Shown: positions 5,171-5,190 of the stretch, one piece after another
Layout: every line of letters starts with the position of its first letter
How positions within the stretch are numbered: the first letter of the stretch is position 1
From: Pseudomonadota bacterium
GTDB lineage: Bacteria; Pseudomonadota; Alphaproteobacteria; Rhizobiales; Xanthobacteraceae
DNA: 5,190 bases
Assembly: GCA_023392205.1 (NCBI GenBank)
Contig: JAEVZN010000367.1
Span: 1 to 5,190, forward strand
Reading direction: 5' to 3'
Position numbers and translations under genes: made by a program
Notes under the pieces: generated by a model
Seen by the model: only the letters and a program-made list of their open reading frames with translations
Told to the model about the DNA's origin: nothing
The model's database searches: none

Positions 5171-5190
5171 CGCTTGAGGAGTGATCGCCG

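Overview
The window reads as a decayed accessory region from an alphaproteobacterium, most likely of the Rhizobiales. The basis is high GC, alphaproteobacterial-type Phd, VapC and LuxR-solo proteins, and an IS66-family element; this is inference from protein character, not a database match. Only two of the larger genes look complete: an acyltransferase-3 membrane protein and a 201-residue protein I cannot identify. The IS66 tnpA is also intact, but its element is not. Nearly everything else is a gene fragment or a frameshifted gene.

Left part, minus strand (1-1344): the first 19 codons of a Phd/YefM antitoxin run off the left edge, with a good ribosome binding site and a promoter carrying a short dyad. 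Next comes a vapC toxin pseudogene with two frameshifts and an amber codon. It is fused at its 5' side to a truncated IS66 tnpB, which overlaps an intact tnpA (ATGA overlap). The IS66 terminal inverted repeat ends at 1220, where the element cuts into an unidentified ORF. tnpC and the other IS end are missing, so a deletion joined tnpB to the end of a lost antitoxin gene.

Middle, minus strand (1386-2923): a complete 366-residue OafA-type acyltransferase is followed two bases later by a hairpin terminator. Upstream of it lies the C-terminal part of a DsbA-like/HCCA-isomerase-type protein that stops just after its GSPTFVVG motif.

Right-middle, plus strand (2999-4545): a LuxR-type quorum-sensing regulator has a single-base frameshift between its autoinducer-binding domain and its DNA-binding domain. 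It is followed by a 28-bp dyad and then the unknown 201-residue protein. No luxI-type synthase is present.

Right end (4541-5190): a 60-codon N-terminal piece of a short-chain dehydrogenase (minus strand) abuts the stop codon of the unknown gene. About 250 bases without a recognisable gene follow, then a probable frameshifted tyrosine-recombinase remnant (plus strand). Last is a promoter-like segment with a perfect ATATAC/GTATAT dyad and a GAGGAG ribosome binding site whose start codon appears to lie just past the right edge.

Overall this looks like the debris of toxin-antitoxin modules, insertion sequences and integrases typical of a symbiotic plasmid or genomic island. No coherent multi-gene system is evident. 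The best candidates for new biology are the split LuxR with its unknown downstream partner.
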